64,000 nt of DNA from assembly GCA_047495785.1 (NCBI GenBank), contig JBLDXI010000031.1, forward strand, positions 744,001-808,000, in the 5' to 3' direction. The first letter of the stretch is position 1; each line of letters begins with the position of its first letter. The stretch is from Lepidodermella squamata. Its lineage: Eukaryota > Gastrotricha. Positions 12,365 through 24,253 of this stretch are shown here, one piece after another. The translations under genes were made by a program, and so were the position numbers. Under the pieces are notes generated by a model. That model was not told the DNA's origin. It did not search any database and saw only the letters and a program-made list of their open reading frames with translations.

Positions 12365-12790
12365 GTTTTGGATAGAAGATATCGATTATTGAAGGATCGA
12401 AACCAAAATGAATGAAATAAAATTATTTTCTCGAGGCTAATTTATAAATGCGCTAAGAATGTTTGACGTCATTGATATTGCTCGCGTGTGTGTCTCAGTA
12501 CAATCAATTATGTACCACTATTGCGGCACTAGTATAGTGAACAGTGTTCCCTAGTTTTTTAGCTACAAAAAATATTGAGCGCTTTTGATTCAGTTTTTGG
12601 CTCGTGCTTGACCGGCTCTTAATCGAGGATAAATGAAACACAATGAAACGTTTTTCGGTGCGACTTGCCTTGTAATATTGACGAGGTTTTACACTGGTTT
12701 TAAATGAGCGGTTTTAACCTGATATTATGTATATCACCAGTAGGAGTAAATAGGTCGAAGGCCGAAGTAGGGAAGTCGAAACAGGCCAAC
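12365..12790. other. Upstream region of paralogue A
   Basis: Conserved in part with the regions upstream of paralogues B (22203-22540) and C (31121-31460): shared blocks include a GCGTGTGTG run, GAAACACAATGAAA and TTTACACTGG. The duplicated unit therefore includes several hundred base pairs of 5' flank. No gene is seen before the LINE remnant. Confidence 0.55.
12441..12472 (-). promoter_or_regulatory. TATA-like and CRE sites of paralogue A
   Basis: ATTTATAAAT at 12441-12450 lies about 80 bp upstream of the start codon, next to GCGC; the same TATA-next-to-GCGC arrangement occurs before paralogue C (31201-31216). A perfect TGACGTCA lies at 12465-12472. In the matching places of paralogues B and C the CRE core has drifted (TTTAACC). 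Confidence 0.45.
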
Positions 12791-14007
12791 AACTCAAGAA
12801 AAAATAGAGTTAGCGAAAAATAAGCCTGTAGCGATATTTCTGCTAAATCAAGTTGAAACAATCCCTAACGGAGTGCCACAAGGCTCAGTCCTGGGCCCAC
12901 TGCTTTTCTCCATCTACGTAAACGAGCTGTCGTCCGTGTCTTTGAAATCAACTATCGTGCAATACGCTGATGATACAGCCATATACTTTTCATCGAAAAA
13001 CGCTGCCGAAATCGAGAAAACCCTGCAACATGACGTGGACCTAGTAACTGGCTGGCTGAGTTCAAATAGCCTAAAAGTTAATCCGAAAAAATCTCAATTA
13101 ATGGTTCTATCTCTTAGCCACTCCGACCGAAAAATCACGATAAGGATCGAAAATAGCGAGATAGAAGAAACAAAGTCACTACGCCTTCTAGGATTCTCTT
13201 TTGATAACAAGCTTCTTCATCGCGAACAAATCGATAGCGCATGCCGTAAAGCACGCAAAGGTCTATTCGCTCTACAACTCGCCTCAAAAAATGGTTTAAA
13301 TCGCTCATGCCTCAAGGCTATGGCAAATGGACTCGTGTTCTCCCATCTACAATACTGCGACACAGTACTTGGCGAAGCGTGTAAAACCTCACTGGAACGA
13401 ATGCAAAAGCTTCAAGATCGAGCCTTGAGAATCATCATGAACGCGCCACAAGACGCCGCAGCTGCGCCATTGCGAAAACAACTCGGATGGTTAGATCTTC
13501 AAGGAAAGCGCGACGTCCATCTGGCAACAATGATGTTCAGATGCGTCACCGGAGAAGCCCCAGACACAATCACCCACTTGTTCACGAAAAAACAGCCTGC
13601 TCGGCAATTACGAAGCTCTCGACTTACCTTCGAAGTGCCTAAAGCCCGAATTGATTACGGTCTAGCCCGCCTCAGCTATCGAGGACCAGGGCTTTTTAAC
13701 TCTTTACCTGTTTACTTTCACTGCCGCCAACACAAAACGATTGAAATACTCGAGTACGATGGTACCCTGCCGAACTGCGAATGCGGCGTAAAAGCCTGCT
13801 ATACCGCCAATGACTGTCGCCAACTTGTATATAACCATCTACTTAATTGTTAATTTTAATACTTTACTATTGTTTTGACTTCCCGACACTGCCTGATCTG
13901 ACAACGCCTCTCTGCACGATTTGTTTTTTTCATGCACCTTTTTCCACGTAGAGCTCTCAACATTGGGATTATGCTCGATAAATAAGTAAATAAATAAATA
14001 AATAAAA
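12790..14007 (+). mobile_element. 5'-truncated non-LTR retrotransposon (LINE)
   Basis: Only the 3' part of a LINE remains: the second half of the reverse transcriptase frame, a C-terminal region, and a simple-repeat tail of AAATA/AAAT units at 13978-14007. Truncation at the 5' end is typical of LINE insertion by target-primed reverse transcription. No target-site duplication was found by eye. Confidence 0.75.
12873..13853 (+). CDS. LINE reverse transcriptase, C-terminal half
   Basis: The frame contains VPQGSVLGPLLF, a hallmark of non-LTR reverse transcriptases, and the catalytic motif YADDTAIY shortly after it. It continues with thumb and C-terminal sequence (GFSFDNKL, RKARKGLFALQ) and ends with a Cys-rich end (NCECGVKAC). 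The open frame extends upstream to about 12790 without a proper start, so the endonuclease and the RT N-terminus are missing. The frame is uninterrupted for over 320 codons, which suggests a fairly recent insertion. The element cannot move by itself. Confidence 0.85.
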   Translation: MPQGSVLGPLLFSIYVNELSSVSLKSTIVQYADDTAIYFSSKNAAEIEKTLQHDVDLVTGWLSSNSLKVNPKKSQLMVLSLSHSDRKITIRIENSEIEETKSLRLLGFSFDNKLLHREQIDSACRKARKGLFALQLASKNGLNRSCLKAMANGLVFSHLQYCDTVLGEACKTSLERMQKLQDRALRIIMNAPQDAAAAPLRKQLGWLDLQGKRDVHLATMMFRCVTGEAPDTITHLFTKKQPARQLRSSRLTFEVPKARIDYGLARLSYRGPGLFNSLPVYFHCRQHKTIEILEYDGTLPNCECGVKACYTANDCRQLVYNHLLNC

Positions 14008-15257
14008 TGGAATTTAAAGGCTTATTGGGTATCCTGACCCTTCCTCGACAATTCATTTTTTAGGGACATGTAAAATGAAGTAGTGCTTATTTCCTAAAAT
14101 TCAACTTCTGTCTAGTTTTTCAACGTTTCTAGCTTTATTTTGCGTGGGGCAGTGCTCCGCAAACTCGGTGTTTTCGGTCGCATGCGGCCGACTGAGCAAT
14201 CTATTGCTGCCGGAAGGTGGTTATCTTGGGATTGCTGGAATGCTGTTTCGCGTGTTAATTTCTCGATTTGGTCAGACTTATGAAAGTTAACCTCTTTGCT
14301 TCGTCATTTGTAATAAAGCCGCCGGAACGTTTTACGTTTCTTGTGACGCTGCTTCGCCCCGGATGCCATCAGCACCGATGCCTCGCCGCCGAGAAGGAAC
14401 TTCGCCTGGCACTGACATCGTTCGTAGCCGGACTTTCGCATGTCGTCACCGTTTGCGAGGTCTCTTTATAATTCAAAATGTCTTTCAACCACTATGAATC
14501 GCCAAATAATCCAATAATCGATTAGCGCAGACCCCTGATTGTTGATAATAGATTCCTTTCATAAGCACGCCTTCCTGAGGCGTGCTACTCAGTTTTGTTC
14601 ATTGGTCTGGCACGAGTCTGGGCCACGCTATCATCACCCGAGGTAATAGGCACTTAAAATCCACAACTTCATCATGAAAGTATATTCTTCCTTATCAAAT
14701 AATAATTTCTGAATTTTGCTGTTGAAAAAAGAGTTTGATGATAGAAAAAGTAATTTGATGTTGAAAATAGTGAATTTTATGTAAAAAAAATATTTTCCGA
14801 TACCGATCGACCAATAAAGCCAGCAATGTGCGAGTGATGCTGTGTGAGTTAGCGAACGATGCAATCGAACATAAAAAATGATGATCGATATCTGAAAGTA
14901 GGGAAGAAATTGACGGTGATTAAATCGAAATAAAAATGGCAGTTGTCGCTTGATAAGTGATTTTTTACATCTTCACGGTTTGACAAATTTTGAAAATTAA
15001 GCAACAAACCTCTGCAATTAATTTATGACTTTCAGTAATAGCAAGGAAACTGGAGAATTTCAAGTCACAAAGTCACCATGGTCCATATGGTTGAAAACAG
15101 GAATAAAACAGGGTTTCAGATGAAGCTTACTTTTATTAAATAAGTAACGAGTTCTCTTTCAAATAATTTAATGAACAGTCCATAATTATGGGAATAAATC
15201 ATAATTGGAAGTTTTAGGAAAGAGAATTTGAAGTTCTTGGCTTCTTCTAGTTAACGG
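14008..15257. other. Intergenic region between LINE and paralogue B
   Basis: No convincing gene. The last 140 bp are homologous to the 3' flanks of the other two EGF/lectin paralogues and probably are the 3' UTR of paralogue B. The rest has only short chance frames. Confidence 0.5.
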
Positions 15258-18200
15258 TTAACGAGGAATTTGCTGACACAGCATGCGCAGCTGGGGTGAA
15301 ACGCAGTTAACATCTTGAATCTTGCCATCCGGACGAAGCATCACACCTGTAAGTAATAACAATTAGAGCCGCGTTTGTGATTCAGTTTTTCAAATCAAAG
15401 ATATTACATTGCCTCGAAGCAATCGACGATGGCGAACCACTGGCCCAGAGTGAGTTTGAAGTCGGAATAACTTCTGCATTTATCCATTCGAAAAGAGTCA
15501 AGTCATCGCTGCGTCTGGCGCCAACAAAAGCCGTCTGGGAGCCTGAAGGGTTGACTGAGCGTAGCAGGTTCACAGCTGTATTGAACTCCGATGGTGAGCT
15601 GAGGACGGAGAGATCAGCGCCCTGAGAAACTGAGTTACAAAACGACCGCATGCTCGCCCACGTTAACGCACTGGGCGGTGTAACCAACTGCATACTGCCC
15701 TGAAACACGGTCAAATGTAATTATTTCCACTCAATTTAAGTGATTTTACTCTTTGAAACATTTATGGAGATAAGCATTCATGGATACCATTCCAAAAATA
15801 TCTAAAATTACCGATGGCTGAGTGCAGAGGCCATAGCGCTGTGTTGCGCTGCAGTCAGCATCGATCAAGCCGACATTCGTAGTGATGTACGACAGAGCCA
15901 GACCTAGAGACAACAGGCAACACTTTGACCGCAATTCTGAGTTTTCATCGACTTACAGCTGCCGTCGCCGCTTGGCTCGTTAGGTAGAAACCCTGGGTAG
16001 GTGGATCTCGGGGTAACGCGATATTTAAAAGCATTCAGCCAGACAAATGGAGCCATAGCGCCGATGAAAACATTCGCGCCATTAGCTACTGCTAAAGCTC
16101 GAGCCAAGTCATCCGACGATCGTATGATGGCTGTGCGTAGTCCTAGGGTCGAACAAGCAGAAACTCCAATCGCGAAAGTACCAATGGCCCCGGTGACATT
16201 ATACTTGGCTGGAAATACGACCGAAAGTCATGGCAAAAACCTAAAGCTTTGTTACATACACGTTTCGCAAGTCGGCCCGTCCCATGCATCAGTGCAAAGG
16301 CAAACTCCCAGATCACCGCACGTTCCGCCGTTGTTACAAGGTGGATTGCAAACAGCTATGAATGAAAAAGGAAGATGAACGAAGATGAGGATGAATAAAC
16401 TTATGACGTTTCAGATAATACCCGTGTAACGCTCGCAAATGGCGACGAACTTGTCGTAGGGGAGCCCAGTTCTGAGATTCCCAGTCGATTTGATTCGAAC
16501 GCCTTGGAATGAGACAAACCTATTGAAAAACGAAGTCCAAATGAGGGAAATATTACCAGCTCTAAGCGGATCGCCGAAGCTGCCACTGTCAAACGTGTAC
16601 CACGAGCTCGTGGGTGGAATTGCTTGCTTGTTTACCCAGTTGAAGCCGTAATAACCAGCGGACTGGTCATAGCTCCGCCTCGCCCCAACAGCAACGACGT
16701 TGTAACCACCGATCGTGAAAAGCAAGTAGACGGCATTTATGTAAGCATCGAAATCGTTCAGAATCGCCAATTTCAATCCGAGATTGCTGCAGTAAGTATT
16801 AGCTTCAAACCATGAGACAGTGAAAATCGGGCGGTAGGCTTGGATAGCATACTATGGATGGGAAAAATTTTTTGTAAGAATTACTGCTGAAAAATTGCGA
16901 GCTTACAGATTGAGTATCTTGACAAAGAACGAATGTCCTCTTGCTAGTACAATCACCTTCAATGAAGCCATTCGAATTCATGTCAGTCACGGCTAATTCT
17001 AGACCTGAAAACGACAGGAGAATAAGATAGTTCGATGCCTCTTGAAAAGGTAGCGATTCCGTGGTTAGCAAATTCGTGAAAATGGCTCTTTAAATCGCTA
17101 CCCATAAAGGTTGGCAAAATCAAAATAAATTGACTCTTACACAGTCCATTTTGATTCCAATTCACCCAGCGAGACGAGAGCCAGTCTAAAACGGTGTTTG
17201 CATTGTCCAGCCATTTATAAGTCGTGACGCCGCCAATGTAAGCTTCAGCATAGCCATTGCTTCTGATCAGCGAAAGCACATCGTTAAGGTCGTCAGCATC
17301 CTTCAACACCGCTGGGCGATCGCCATTGCTGCGGCAGGTTCTCATGTAAGTTGGAAGATCAACTGTAGCCGGGCTGTTTATGTAATACTTCGCTGAAAAA
17401 GGATAGTTACGAGTCGAATGCGATATAGGTATTCAGCGGAAAGCTACCAATGCATGTAAGCGATGCGCTGCATTCCTGATTAGAACCACAATCTGGATTG
17501 CACACATCTGAAAAAGCAATAACAGGCTTCTAATGCAAGGTTTCGCCAGAATGGTCCCTACATTTGCAAACATTGGGCGATACACACGCTTGATTTGTGC
17601 CACAAGCAGGGGTGCATATTCCTGAAATGAAAAAATTACGTTTTATTCGGTATTTTAGAATAAAGGTTCAAATTCCAAGGGTTCTTGAATTAAAAATAGC
17701 AGCCCCAATTTAGTCAAATTCCGAAAATGTATGGGTTCCTGGAAACCGAAACCAATTTGGGTGTCTTACCTGTGGTGCAATTCGTTCCAGTCCATCCTGC
17801 TTTGCAGGCGCAAGTATTTGGCTGAACGCACAGCTGGTTAGCATTGCAGTTGGTACAGATAGCTGCAAATTGATAATTTGAAAATCCTATTTTTTGCTGA
17901 AGCATCCAGCCTACCTGTCGTGCAAGAGCTGCCAGTCCATCCTGGTTTGCATGTGCAGTTGTATGGCTGAATGCATTGCTGATTTGTCCCGTTGCAATTG
18001 GAACAGATGGCTAATTATTACAAACAATCAAAACAGGTAATTTGTATTGTATTGAGGCTAACCTGAGTCACAAAGTGAGCCGCTCCAGCCATCCACACAT
18101 GTACAATTGTTGGGCAAAAGGCATTGCTGATACTGACCGGTACAGCTCGGACAAAACGCTGTTTAACCAATGAGAGAATTCTCAATGCTATAACCGGAAA

Positions 18201-21200
18201 AGGGTTGAAACTCACGCGTTGTACAATTCGAACCAGTCCAGCCAGATTTACACGTGCAATTATCCGGCCTCAAGCATTGCTGGTTATCATTGCAGCGCGG
18301 GTTCAAGCAAATAGCTAGAAGTGAATGGGGCGATGTTGATATTCTTCTTGAATTTCATTCTTCAATGAAAGCTACCCGTGTTGCAGCTGGAACCAGTCCA
18401 GCCCAATTTGCACGTACAGGTGTTGGGGGCTGTACAAAGTTGGTTCGGGTTGCAGCTGCTACAGATCGCTATATAAGCAAGCACATCAGAATCATATGAT
18501 TACGAATTCGGGAAAAATATCATTACGATTATCGCAAGTGGTGCCACTCCATCCAGTTTTGCAAAGACAAATGTTACTGGCAGGAAGAGCCATGCAGTAC
18601 TGGTTGGCCCCAGCACAGTTTGGGCAGACGGCTTTTCACAGCAATTGTCAAATGGCTTCAAAATAAGGTCAAGTAAATTCGACTTACGCGTGGTGCAATT
18701 TTCACCCGTGAATCCCGTTTTGCATGTGCAGACATTAGTGCCATTCACAGTCGCGCAAACTCTATTCGTTCCTGTACAGTTCGGGCAGAATGCTGTTCAA
18801 TAAGACTGATTGATAAGCTAGAATGAAAAAGCAAAATCAGCTCACGTGTCGCGCAATTAGTGCCAGTCCATTCAGGTTTGCAGGTGCAGTTGTTCGGTCC
18901 CACGCAAAGTTGGTTTGCATTGCAGTTGAAACAAATCGCTGGAAGAAATCAGAATAAATTACACTTAAAAAGTTCAATGGGATTATCATACGAGTTTCAC
19001 ATTTCGTGCCGGTCCAACCCGAATTGCAGATGCAGATGTTCGAAGTGTTGCTCTGGGATACGCATCTTTGAGTTTTGCTATCGCAGTTAAGGCAGAATAC
19101 TGTCAAAAAAACATAAAGCCTCAATCCATCTTGATTTAGTCATGATGTTCTGTTTACGCGTAGTGCAAGTTGATCCAGTCCATAAAGGCTTGCATGTGCA
19201 GGTCTCAGGGAGCAGACACTGTTGAGTGTTCCCAGTACAATTGGAGCAGATCGCTAAATAATAGAAATATGAATATTATTAGGAATTTTGTGTATTTAAG
19301 CTCACCGGTATCGCAAAGTGTTCCATTCCACCCAGTTTTGCAACTGCAAACATTGGTGTTGCTGGAAAGAGTTGTACAGATTTGGTTCGGGCCGTCGCAG
19401 TTCGAACAAAATGCTGCAGTGAAAAATTACATAAATTCAGTTCATCCTTTTGTTTCCAACTTTTTCGTAAAATTGAAGCTCTACAATAATCTGAGATCGC
19501 AATTCGGCCCCGAAGTTCTAAATAAAATCTTGGCGATTGGCGATTCAACTTCACGAATTAACTAAGGCCCATCGATGGACCATATGATAAAGGTGAACAT
19601 ACGGGTGGTGCAATTGGGGCCAGTCCAAGTCGGTCGACAAGTGCACTCGTTTGGTATCAGGCATTGGCGATAGATGTTTGTGCAGTCCGGCGGACACATT
19701 GCTAATAAATAAACCGAACTTTTTAAAATCGAATTCAGCAACCAGTTTTCAATTACGTATAGAACAGGCCGGACCGAACCATCCCGGTTTGCATGTGCAG
19801 TTACCCGGGCTTAGACATTCCTGGCCAACACCAGTGCAGTTGGAGCATAAGGCTGTCAAAAACATTAATAATTTGATTATGGTGATGATGAAAAGAGATG
19901 GAGGGAGGAGATAGAAATCAAGGGAATAACTTACCATCAGTGCAGACAAAGCCAGTCCATCCCGGTAAGCAGGAGCAAGTGCCAGACAGAAGACATATTT
20001 GATTAGGGCCTCTGCAGTTGGCACAGGGGTTAAATGTACCTTGAAAGGGTCCCTCATTGATTGGACCTCTCGGTATCACTGAACAAATAGCACAAAATAA
20101 GTTTGATTGGTGAATTTCCTTTCTTATGTAGCAAACCTGTCAAGCAGTCTTCGCCTCGCCAGCCGGCTTTGCATGTACAAGCGTTTGGGGCGGAACAAAC
20201 TTTGTTGGTGCCGCATTGAATGTCGCATATTGCTATGAAAATAATTCAAATTCTTATTCAGAATAAAATCATAAAATCCTAACCAGTTTCGCACGTGAGA
20301 CCTTGATAACCGCTCGGACAGTCGCAACGCTTTTTCAGAAAACTGTAAGCTCCTCCGTGTTCACAAAAAGCCTGAGGTAAAAAGGGGAATCGTGGATTGA
20401 TTTAAAATGAAATTAATGTCGTCAATCACAATATCGTGGTACATGACACATACATATGTTTTATATTAATTGAAGCGCTACCGATGATAGTTTAAATTTA
20501 AAACGTGAATGAACCAAAAACCAAAATAGGGTCAAGCAATTTAGCAAGTTCAACCAATGATAATCCAATTACGACAAGTTCAACTCACGGCGTCATCAAA
20601 GGGTACGAGCTGGAGGCATTCGGCATAGTTGTCTGCGAAATCTTTCGAGGCTGCGAATACCTTTTTCTAAAATTGAGATTATTTGATTTTAAGAAAAAAA
20701 ATTGCAAATTTGAAATAGTGCGCAACTTACACATTGCCAACCACGGGGGCACTGGCTATAGCAAGATTTCTCCCCAGATCTCTCGCAGAGGGCAGCATTC
20801 TACAAACGCAGATAGAAAAGCTTGATCTAGTGAGAAATGAGGGGGCTTTTACGCAACTCACCCATTTCAAACAGCTGGCTTTATTTATAAACTCGCGTGG
20901 CGAGTAGATTGACGTCTCAATAACTTCGTCGCATTGAAGCTTGCACCCTAAGAACTCCCGCCGTTCCCGGCTGAAGCACCGAACATGAACCATTTCATCA
21001 TCGGGTACACCAACTGAAAGAAAATAATGACGAGATTTGCTTTCAGTTTATAAATCAGCTCACTATCATCGGCGGAGCAATCCGATAAACCATGGAAAAC
21101 TTGCCCCGGTCGCTTGAACAAAAACATTAAAAAAAAAATCCATAGACATATTTTTCCAAGCTTACTGTGCCGCCTGGACAACGGAATTCAATAGGGACGC

Positions 21201-22202
21201 AGGTAACCAATTTCCCTGCTTTTAGACATCTCTTGAAAGTCTGATGCTGAAATGACAATTATTAGTATGTGATGGTTCTCGATTCTCATAAACCCACTGC
21301 GAAATCGGCTGACGACTCCTCGCAGTCTTCCCAATTGTTCTTCAACGAATAGCGGCCATCAAAGACATCGAGCTGTAATGACAGCGAAATTCGCAATTAG
21401 ATAGTGATATGAAAAATGATCTTTCAAATCAGGTTCGAAATAAGCCATCATCAAAGCGACTCAAAATATATTGGGTATGTCTTTTTCACCCGACCAATGT
21501 CTTTTTTATCCGACAACCAAAAATGTGACTAAAATCATCCGACATGAAAATATCGGTTTTATTATCCAAGTTCGATTTTTCCATATTTTCGATAATTTGG
21601 CTTTTGAACCGGAAGAATGTTATGGTGAAAGATTTATGGCTATCCGAGTGGTCACTTTTTTACTTTTACTTTTTTTTAAACAAGTATGAACCAGCAAGCA
21701 GTCACATTTTTTATTTTTGGTTGTCGAAAGAAATAAGACATTGGTCGAATGAAAAAAATTCTCCCCAAGATGAACTGTTTATTTTATAAATGCATAATTT
21801 CAAAAAGCTCACTTCTATCTCGTCTTGTCGGCAACTTGTTTCTTCCTGGCGGCAAATCGGAGTGAGTGCTTCGAATTTGTAACAAATTTTCGCTGCCTAT
21901 TACGAAAAAAGGGCATCAACATGAACAATATGGCAAAAATGGACTCACTCCATAATCACACATTTTAATATCTGAATAGCAGGGGCCACGCTGCAATAGA
22001 AAAGAAAGTTGAAAATGTTGAGGGTGAAAGGTGAAATTGGCAAATCTACCTGATATTCTTGAAGAGCTACGCAGCCATTAGATTGTTTTCGGCACCGGCC
22101 GAATTTGCTGTCGTATTGCGAGAAGCACCTGATCCACATCTCGCTATTGACACCATACGCAGATAGAGAAGCCACGAGAATTGTTATCTCGAAGCCAAAC
22201 AT
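15258..22202 (-). CDS. Secreted multi-EGF, four-C-type-lectin-domain protein, paralogue B
   Basis: Same plan as paralogue A. The start at 22202 gives a signal peptide (MFGFEITILVASLSAYGVNS). The cysteine-rich N-terminal region spans about 22202-20380, about 18 EGF-like units 20370-17450, two lectin domains about 17400-16410, one EGF about 16345-16260, and two lectin domains to the stop at 15258 with the same CVMLRPDGKIQDVNC end. In the N-terminal region, about 21400-21800 is an enlarged intron (about 430 bp), much longer than the neighbours. The protein is inferred to be secreted; binding partners are unknown. It is a tandem duplicate, with 3' and 5' flanks shared with A and C. I did not verify every splice site. 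Confidence 0.84.
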
Positions 22203-24253
22203 TGTTTCGACAAAAAATGAAGGCAGTGGCTGAGCAAAAATTGAATTTAAAGAATTTATTTCCTGGAAAATAATCTGCATGCGTTAGGATTGTTTAACCT
22301 TATTTCTGCGCGCGTGTGTGTCATGGCACAGATATAAATAATTGGCTGCTATTAATCAAAACATGGCGACAGCGGTGTGGGGCAAAGAATTTAGCACGTC
22401 TTTGATTTCATTTTTGGCTCGTCGTTGGTTGCTTCTAGATCTGGTTTAAATGAAACACAATGAAAATCTTCACGGTGGGTGCCATCATTTACACTGGATT
22501 AAGAAGACGTTTTTTAACCCAATATAATATGCTATGTTTTTGTTTTCAAAATCAGATCAATAAACATTTAAAAGTGGGACGTGATGTTGTATTGCTGTTT
22601 TGTATTTATATTATTTCATCTTTTCCAAATCGGAATTTCACCCTCAAAAAATCCTCAAACAAATATTAGGATAACAGCAATTATTAGTATCAGGAATAAG
22701 AATTCAAAGCTTCGCCCCTTAGTTGTATCTCAATGTCTAGGTTCATCAAGGATGCTGAGAATAGGAGTGAAAATTGCGGGCTTGAACTATGATATGTAGA
22801 CCTCACGACCTCAGTGAACTACTTTCTTGAGAGAAAAGTCAACTCAAATAACAAGCAGAATGTTAATTACCGTAAATCGGGGTGGCTTTGGCCAGTGCGG
22901 TGACTTGTCAAAAGGGTGACTTTCGCCACTCAAATATCGATGCCGGCAAGGTATGGACCCCATGAGTGGGATACTTCTGGATAGCCCAAGGAAAGCCAGG
23001 TTCACCTGCACCCGCCAACGTCGGTATTTTTGCCATAATTTTAAGAGAAAAATTTAATTTCATTCTGAAATGAAGGTAAAAAAGGTGTTCCGCGTTCCGG
23101 CAGCACATCAATGCAGCTGAAATCTTCAACCCAAATGCAGGCTTAGGATACACGGTTTATGGTTTGGCTTAGGCTTCAATCAGGACTGTTGGATTCAATT
23201 GTATTCTAGGCTTCCCATTACCACAATATCACCATGATATCCATTCTCATTCTTCACAAACAAGAAATATTAAAATTATAGATCCATTGATATAAATCAA
23301 TTACAACAATTAATGACAATACAATATCACTGGATAAATTCATGAAATGGGATAGCCATGATCATAAATAAATAAGTTTCGAGATGAAATAGTTATCATA
23401 AAAGTAGGAGAAATGAAAATGTTCGTCTATAAAATAAATAATTGAAGCTAATATGGCTATATCTTGATTATAAAATGATAAATTTCAGCCACGTCGAAAA
23501 TTGGTGGAAGAATTGGGTGAATGCAAACAAATCAACATCACCCAGGCAACAGAGAAAAAACCCAGCGACGCACTTATGATTCATCGATAGCTCTTGAGCA
23601 ACCCTCGATAAGAGCAATAGCGTGGACCCAGCCCCCTTGCTTATATCGGGGGAGCACTGTAACCTGTAACTGTATCCTAAAAAAATGACCTTCGACCCTA
23701 ATTATTTCTGCCAAACAATCCAGCTTCGGGGTCCTAGCTTCGTCTCATGCCTTGGTATATCTTGAGAGTCTAGTTGCTTGAAGACCTTCATTAGGGTCTT
23801 TAATCAGGGTGCGAAGTACGTGGGTGCTGGGTGTCTCCGGGACGCCAACCAGATAAAGGCTGAAACCACATTGGGACCCTTTGGTTTCTTTGACAGGGTG
23901 CTAAAGAGCTGCCTCAGTTCCCGGATCCTACTTCGTACACTGCCTTTGATGGAGAATGGAGGAGCCTCTATCATAATAAGTCATCGCATTAGCTCATTCA
24001 ACCGATATAATTTTTCTCAGGAAATGATTTACCACAAGTTTAGCAAATTTCGCGTGCGGTTCGAGCCATGGTTGGAAGTAGGAAGTAGGAATAAAAAGTA
24101 GTGTTTTTAGATAAAAGCTTGCATTTATTAAATAAATAACGAGCAAATAATTTCAAATAATTGAATGAATAATCAATAGTCCATGGGCATGAATCAAAAT
24201 TGAAAGTTCTAAGAAAGAAAAGTGTAAAGCTCTTGGCTTCTCCCAATTAACGA
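22203..24253. other. Intergenic region between paralogues B and C
   Basis: The left 300 bp are the conserved upstream region of paralogue B (GATATAAAT near 22330 and a GCGCGTGTGTGTC run). The right 150 bp match the shared 3' flank of the paralogues. The middle holds no gene I can support; it is repeat-like and has no long open frame. Confidence 0.45.

Noticed and set aside
16001-16378. 125-codon plus-strand frame
   Set aside because: Antisense to lectin and EGF exons of paralogue B; the same antisense frame recurs at the other paralogues.
23778-24101. 107-codon plus-strand frame upstream of paralogue C's 3' end
   Set aside because: No recognisable domain and low-complexity flanks; likely chance or old repeat.
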